Shown one piece after another: positions 59,162 through 64,000 of a stretch of 64,000 nt of DNA. The DNA comes from Oidiodendron maius Zn (taxonomy: Eukaryota; Ascomycota; Leotiomycetes; Myxotrichaceae): positions 1,364,001 to 1,428,000 of the forward strand of contig KN832877.1 in assembly GCA_000827325.1 (NCBI GenBank), read 5' to 3'. The position numbers were made by a program, and so were the translations under genes. Numbering within the stretch: position 1 is the stretch's first letter; each line of letters opens with the position of its first letter. The notes beneath the pieces were generated by a model. The model was not told the origin of the DNA and did not search any database. It saw nothing but the letters and a program-made list of their open reading frames with translations.

Positions 59162-59396
59162 CAGAGATAACGATGCGCAGGGAAAGATAGCCTGGTATTC
59201 TTAGGTTCTAAGCAACTACAACACTCAAAAGTGGAGCTTTGTACAGCGCTGTCAAGCATATATCACGTGCCCTGATATAAGCACAGAGATAACGGTGCGG
59301 AGGGAAAGATAACCTGGTATTCAGCATAAAAGGTTGATATATTCAGTTAGGTTCTAAGCAACTAGAGCACCCAAAAGTGGAGTTTTATACAGCGCA
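59162..59396 (+). repeat. Local tandem duplication, two copies
   Basis: Copy 1 at 59,162-59,250 and copy 2 at 59,284-59,396 share CAGAGATAACG(A/G)TGCG, GGGAAAGATA(G/A)CCTGGTATTC, TTAGGTTCTAAGCAACTA and AAAAGTGGAG(C/T)TTT in the same order. Copy 2 has about 24 extra bases in the middle. Non-coding. Confidence 0.75.
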
Positions 59397-59565
59397 ATAC
59401 CATTACATAAGTATAACCTTGACGGTATCAAACTTTTCGGGTCAAAAGGAGTGTATTCCTAATCAACACGGTAACCACCACCGTCCTAAGGCGGACTTCC
59501 AGAGCCTAGTTAAAACCGAGGAGCCAGGCCAAAGCGTTCGATGAAACGGCGCTCCGGACCCAATC

Positions 59566-59835
59566 GCAGGGTCCTAGCCGGAGGGAACAATTATTGCGTA
59601 AGATCTTTGGCGCGATAGTAAAATGATGGTCACCGCTAGTACCTGTTGTAGCCTGAAGTCAGCCAATGCGCTAGCCACAATGGTGCTGGTGTATGCAAAT
59701 ATGTGGCCAGCGATCCAGTGGCCTGGTACTGTAGTGTAGAGTATGTGTACATGGGAATCTCAAGAAATAGTTCGCATATCTCAACTTTTATTTCCTGTTG
59801 TTCAAAATCGAGCCTCTAATATCCCAGCGCTCTTA
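59566..59835 (+). repeat. Dispersed repeat, copy 2
   Basis: About 270 bp, same orientation as copy 1 at 51,016-51,266 and 8.5 kb from it. The differences are mostly transitions (C/T, G/A) plus short insertions, for example near 59,590 and 59,725. No nearby gene start matches the one next to copy 1. Confidence 0.8.
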
Positions 59836-60081
59836 TGAGATATTGTATACTTAGTGGTTCGATATAGAATGATGCCTAACCGTGTGGCGCCATATCACTC
59901 AAAATATTGCAGCCACGCTGCAAATATTTAACCTATCAAGTAAACCACAGCCACCAATAACCCTAGTACGCCAGGAGCAGTGAGTCAATTTAATGTTGCC
60001 TACATTCAGTAGCGGAGTATATATGGAGCAGGCTTCAGCACATTTTCATACCTCAGCTGTCGAATTCCTACCTCTCTAGCT

Positions 60082-61284
60082 ATGTCCTCAGAGACCAAAC
60101 ATATCGCAATCCTCGGTGCAGGCATTACTGGTCTTCAGACTGCCTACGCCTTACTCTCATGTCCCGATACGTCTGACCATAAAATCACCCTAATTGCAAA
60201 CAATATTCCAGAAGGAGGGACCTGGAACTATAAACCTTTGCATTATTCGCCAAACACTTCCGAATTTGCCGGTGGGCACTGGAGATCGTATGCGACTACT
60301 TCGGATAATGACATTAAAATTCGAGAATGGGATACTAAAACTTATAACGCCTGGAGTAAACTCCTCATCGGTAACGAGGGGGACAGCGAGACATATGAAG
60401 AGAGAGTCGCTAAAACAGGGCTCGCCTTCAAAGAGATGCAGCTTTTCTGGGGAAGGGAATCTGCCGAGACGGAAGGCCATGATGGCCGAGGAATATGGTG
60501 GAACGGTATCGTGAGAGACTTTAGTATTATCGACGTTAAGTCGCCTAAAGAAGGGGCAATAGTCCCACCCGGGGCAATCTTCGGCGTCAAGTTTGAAACA
60601 ATTTGCTTTCATCCAAAGAGGTACCTGTTCTATCTGTTAGAGGAGGTAAAGAAACTCGGTGGGAATATTATCAAGGCTTCAGTGGATGCCAAGAACGAGC
60701 TCGGTGGCGTCGTCCGAGATGCGAAACGGATAATTCTCGACAATCAGGCCGGTTCCGAAGAGCTACTAGTATTTATCAACTGTGCTGGCAATGAAGCCAA
60801 AAATTTTCTGGGCGAAAAAGAGAGTACCAAATTTAATTCAATAATCAGCCAGTTTATCGTTGTGAAAGGGGAGGCTGAGAGATGCGCCTTCTATCAAGAC
60901 TTCGCTAGGAATTGGGAAACTTCATATGTTAATCCGCGTCCGGGAAGTAGCACATCTGTTATCGGAGGATGTAAGATCGACAAAAATACAAATTGGGACC
61001 AAAGTGTTGCTGGTAACATGAATAGGACCATTAAGCGAAGAATCAATATGTGGGGTATTGCGAATGAGGTGGCTCCCGAGGACGATGAAGGGAACGGCAA
61101 AGGCAAGCCCATCGGTTTTCAGGTTTCCGTTATTCATGAGAGACAGGGTGGCCCAAGGGTTGCTAAGGAGAGTAGGCAGGTTGAAGGTGTCTCTGTCGTC
61201 CATGCTTACGGACATAATTGGGCAGGATATACAAATAGTGTTGGTAGTGCTGAGAAGGTAGTTGAGATAGTTTGTAATCTATGA
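60082..61284 (+). CDS. FAD-dependent oxidoreductase, D-amino-acid oxidase (DAO) family
   Basis: Single exon, 400 aa. FAD-binding motif at the N-terminus: IAILGAGITGLQTAYALL (GxGxxG). Mid-protein LVFINCAGNEAKNFLG matches the second FAD contact of the DAO family, and RPGSSTSVIGGCK and VVHAYGHNWAGYTNSVGSAE match the C-terminal family signature. Such enzymes oxidise D-amino acids or related amines to imino acids with H2O2. No C-terminal peroxisome signal (SKL-like) is seen; it ends EIVCNL. Substrate preference cannot be told from sequence. Confidence 0.88.
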   Translation: MSSETKHIAILGAGITGLQTAYALLSCPDTSDHKITLIANNIPEGGTWNYKPLHYSPNTSEFAGGHWRSYATTSDNDIKIREWDTKTYNAWSKLLIGNEGDSETYEERVAKTGLAFKEMQLFWGRESAETEGHDGRGIWWNGIVRDFSIIDVKSPKEGAIVPPGAIFGVKFETICFHPKRYLFYLLEEVKKLGGNIIKASVDAKNELGGVVRDAKRIILDNQAGSEELLVFINCAGNEAKNFLGEKESTKFNSIISQFIVVKGEAERCAFYQDFARNWETSYVNPRPGSSTSVIGGCKIDKNTNWDQSVAGNMNRTIKRRINMWGIANEVAPEDDEGNGKGKPIGFQVSVIHERQGGPRVAKESRQVEGVSVVHAYGHNWAGYTNSVGSAEKVVEIVCNL

Positions 61285-61568
61285 TTGTTAGCTAGAAAAT
61301 AATGTCATGTATAAACCGCAGAAAATAAATACATCTGTCAAAACAAATCCCCTACAGCGTCAATTTTGGGTAGATTGACAAAATTTACCAATATCACATC
61401 ATGTAGCTGCGTGGGTATCAAATTGCACTGTGTGGAGAAGTGAGAGCTAAAGTCTCTTATTCCTGCAACTCTACGAAGTGCTAGAAATACGAAAGCGGCC
61501 TGGGAATTCTCCCATCAACAGTGCAAGTGCCCACCTGGTTATCCCCGGCATGCTGTAGCAGCATCTGC

Positions 61569-63314
61569 CTAGGTGGATCCGGGTTTCCAGGAGGGGAATT
61601 CCTTGAGCCACTTCTTCACTGTCCTGATCTCAAGATAATGCGCCTCCCGGATAAACTGTGGCTCAGTCTCTATATCAGCGTACACTTCAAAGTCCCAGAC
61701 ATGACCAGCTCCATTGATCAGATGCTCAGGGTGCAAATCGCTCCATTCACGCTCCGGCGCGAGATCTGAATGATAGCACAGGTCCTTCCACGGGTCCGCA
61801 GATCCATCAATAAACAAGAGCCTATCAGCAGTTACATTCAATCCCCCATATATGTTCCATCTCGCTAGGTTAGGGGACAGTGGAATAGAATTGTGATTGC
61901 CTATATATTATTAGTTCTGCTCGTAACAGTCTATAGACTAACCTTTTGGGAAGCTCCAGTTACACCATTGTTGAGTGTAGCCTACATCCAACACGCGGGA
62001 GACAAGGGATTTCTGGCCCTTGGGCTGGGCAACTTGATAAGCACCAAACTCGGTGCATGAGGTATACATATAGCTTCTGATATAGCCATTCGTAGCGTCG
62101 GCCCAAAAATTTGGATATTGTGTCCCAAAGCAGTCTACGCTGTTGTAGTCCCCACTTGGGCACAGTGGGAGAACAACACTCTTGATATACGCGGCATAGT
62201 TCCCCAAGTTCGTCCAAGGCTCGTTGTTTGTGTATTTGGCGAGCTCGTAGTCGACTTGGGTAATGTCTGAGGGAGAGTCTACATTACTGACATTACGACA
62301 AAAGTAAAAGAAGTCTTCAGCACCGACCTCGGGATTCCAATTCAGTTCCTGCCAAGTCATGGTAGGGTATTTGAACGGACCACCCAACGGAAACGCGATT
62401 GTCTGGGCAAAGTCGCGAATATCTTGGAGTGTACCAAGGCCGAAGATTTCCTTAAGATGCTGTATGGCCGATGTTTGCTTTGTCTCAACAAGCATATCCA
62501 TCTTATCAATGATATTGTTGATGCTAGCCACGCAATCTTGCGGCGCTAACTTCTGAATCGGATCGTACCTGTTTAAGTGCTTTAGTCAGGCAAGGCGGCA
62601 AGTCCAGCCCGACAGTAGAGAGACTCACCATTGTGGATACCCAACCTGGGCGTGAATCACACCACTACTTGAAATACCAGCGTAATACGTGTTGCCATAT
62701 GTTTTCATCGTAAAGGCCGACAAGGCGCCCGCCAAGCTGCCACCGTAGAGAATCCAAGGGCTCTTGGGCGCATTAATATTCTCAAAGCCTGGCAATGTCA
62801 CGTTCTTCGCGAACGAATTAAGATCAGCGATGGTCTGCTCTGTTGTCATGTACAGGAGTTCGTCCGTAGTTGATGTTGCGAATGGATAGCTCTCGCCATA
62901 ATAGCGATTTTCTAGGATAATGCCTATTCCTTGATACTGTTGGATAAGATCCTGAAAAATACTGCCTTGAAAAATGCCAGCATAATAGTCAATTGGAACT
63001 TCGCCTCCAATGAAGACGAATACAGGCCCCCCTGAGGCGTAATAAGAGCTTTCGATGAAGTACCGCTGCTTGAAAGTGCCATTTACATGGGGGGCATACC
63101 GAGCTTCACTTGGAAAATGGTCTATCTGCTGGAGTCAATTGAACGTGCAAGTTTATTGAGATAGCAGTAAACATACTGCTTGATCGAAGTAATATGTCGA
63201 ATAGTTTCCCGGGTTGGTCTCCAGCGCAAGAGGTTTGGGCTGTCGCGAGAGCGACGGAGCAAGAGCGGCAGCGAGGCCGAGATTAAAACAGATTGTCGCC
63301 GTGAGCAACCGCAT
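61569..63314 (-). CDS. Secreted serine peptidase, family S28 (prolyl carboxypeptidase-like)
   Basis: Exons (minus strand) 63314-63177, 63128-62629, 62568-61943 and 61900-61569; 531 aa, all in frame. Signal peptide (MRLLTATICFNLGLAAALA). Family order: FDQAQIDHFPSE at the start, GGPVFVFIGGE, LENRYYGESYPF, then WILYGGSLAGALSAF with the nucleophile serine (GGSLAG in place of the usual GGSYxG). LLFIDGSADPW carries the catalytic aspartate and INGAGHVWDF the histidine. S28 enzymes cleave after proline in peptides at acidic pH outside the cell or in the vacuole. Convergent with the DAO-family gene. Confidence 0.9.
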
Positions 63315-63515
63315 GATTCTGGTAATGGATTCAGCTTATCCTCGATTTCCCAGTACTTGAAGAGACGAAAGGTTCGTATTGGGGACATCCTTTTATCTAA
63401 TAAACCCCATTCCAAGCCGTCTTGCGGGCATTCTCATAGTTCTTACCTGCTGATTTCAGTAACGCGGAACATTTAACTACATAGGCTGCGCCCCTTCAGG
63501 CCTGTCTCCGCATAA
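63315..63515. other. Intergenic
   Basis: Promoter region of the S28 peptidase gene and the 3' side of the next minus-strand coding region. Nothing else recognised. Confidence 0.4.
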
Positions 63516-63887
63516 CTAGCGCAAGTTGGTGGCCTGGAATACGGGTGTAGCGTAATTATCGGCTCGCTCGGCCAGACTCGGGTCGATCTGGCTACATGGG
63601 ATGATCGTGGTGATCTGTGCGCGGGCTTGCTCATAAAGCTTCGGTCTGTCGCGAGCAATAACCTTATTTAAATCGCCCTGGTTGAAGAACTAGTCTTAGT
63701 AACTAAAGATACTGTAGGCTTGGGGATTTCCCTTGATTATCGTTCGCGGAACTATATCAGATTCCACGCTGTTTCCTGCCTTCCTCTTTCCATTCAGTCT
63801 GCGAACGTGGTCTCCAGAATTCGATGCAAGCATATTAACATGGTGTTGTCGTGCACCGAGAATACACATCTCATCAAACCGTGACAC
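63516..63887 (-). CDS. Unidentified coding region at the right edge (uncertain, probably partial)
   Basis: The minus-strand stretch from about 63,675 to a stop at 63,516 reads FFNQGDLNKVIARDRPKLY, then EQARAQITTIIPCSQIDP and ATPVFQATNLR; it looks like a genuine C-terminal exon. It is preceded by TTACTAAGACTAG, which looks like a branch site plus acceptor. Upstream, the same frame is open from an ATG at 63,887 (MSRFDEMCILGARQHH...) up to KGNPQAYSIFSY. The exon link is not clear: the nearest good donor would give a 23-bp intron. I do not recognise the family. Confidence 0.35.
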
Positions 63888-64000
63888 CAGATCTAGCTGC
63901 TGTAACCCAAGCCAAGTCAGCCACTGTGGCAGAAGATACCACCTGTTGGAAGATCAACACACTAAATGTTGGTTTCCACCCCCCGCAACCAATAGAACCA
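63888..64000. other. Right edge of window
   Basis: Short stretch that may belong to the upstream part of the preceding unidentified gene. No feature supported. Confidence 0.3.

Larger units (their letters stand above)
59075..60081. other. Repeat-rich intergenic region, 1.0 kb
   Basis: Holds a local tandem duplication (59,162-59,250 and 59,284-59,396) and the second dispersed-repeat copy (59,566-59,835). The last 200 bp form the promoter of the DAO-family gene, with TATATATG near 60,018. Confidence 0.5.

Overview
The window comes from a filamentous ascomycete (Pezizomycotina). Most genes carry short GT-AG introns of about 45-80 bp. The families are typical of that group: a highly reducing polyketide synthase, a CYP65-like P450, fungal transcription factors, a STAND/NLR protein with NACHT and ankyrin repeats, and an FSH1-type hydrolase. 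One retroelement relic has an AT-rich, TpA-rich composition of the kind left by repeat-induced point mutation. I cannot name the species. All exon boundaries were inferred by hand from splice signals, frame and family fit.

Layout. 1-6.8 kb: a secreted DUF1254 protein (cut by the left edge), a small DUF962/Mpo1-like membrane protein, a TMEM53/DUF829 hydrolase and a cyclopropane-fatty-acid synthase-like methyltransferase. 6.9-31.6 kb: a likely secondary-metabolite locus. It holds a Zn2Cys6 regulator divergent from an MFS transporter, a second fungal regulator, a secreted alpha/beta hydrolase, a CYP65-like P450, a complete seven-domain reducing PKS (KS-AT-DH-MT-ER-KR-ACP, 2653 aa, no release domain), a second P450 and an FSH1/LovG-like hydrolase. 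31.6-42.4 kb: an acid trehalase (GH65), a polytopic membrane protein possibly of the membrane terpene-cyclase type, a decayed phytanoyl-CoA-dioxygenase gene split by a Ty1/copia-type LTR fossil, and a GH30 endo-beta-1,6-galactanase. 42.8-51.3 kb: an intronless bacterial-looking nucleotidyltransferase, an ankyrin/zinc-binding pseudogene, an NAD(P)-binding epimerase-like gene, and an NLR-type gene with 16 almost identical ankyrin repeats and a dispersed repeat at its 5' end. 52-64 kb: a Ser/Gln-rich protein with a retropepsin-like segment and a charged C-terminus, an amino-acid permease with an unusual duplicated C-terminal tail, a 2EXR/F-box-like gene interrupted by one in-frame TAG, a second copy of the dispersed repeat, a DAO-family flavoprotein, an S28 serine peptidase, and an unidentified coding fragment at the right edge.

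How the genes may work together. The PKS would build a reduced, C-methylated polyketide on its ACP. Since it ends at the ACP, release probably needs a partner in trans, and the FSH1-type hydrolase is the obvious candidate. The two P450s could oxidise the product, the MFS pump could export it, and the two regulators could control the locus. None of this pathway is proven by sequence alone. The segment 37-44 kb carries old transposition damage, decayed genes and a probable horizontal acquisition, so it looks like a fast-evolving accessory segment.
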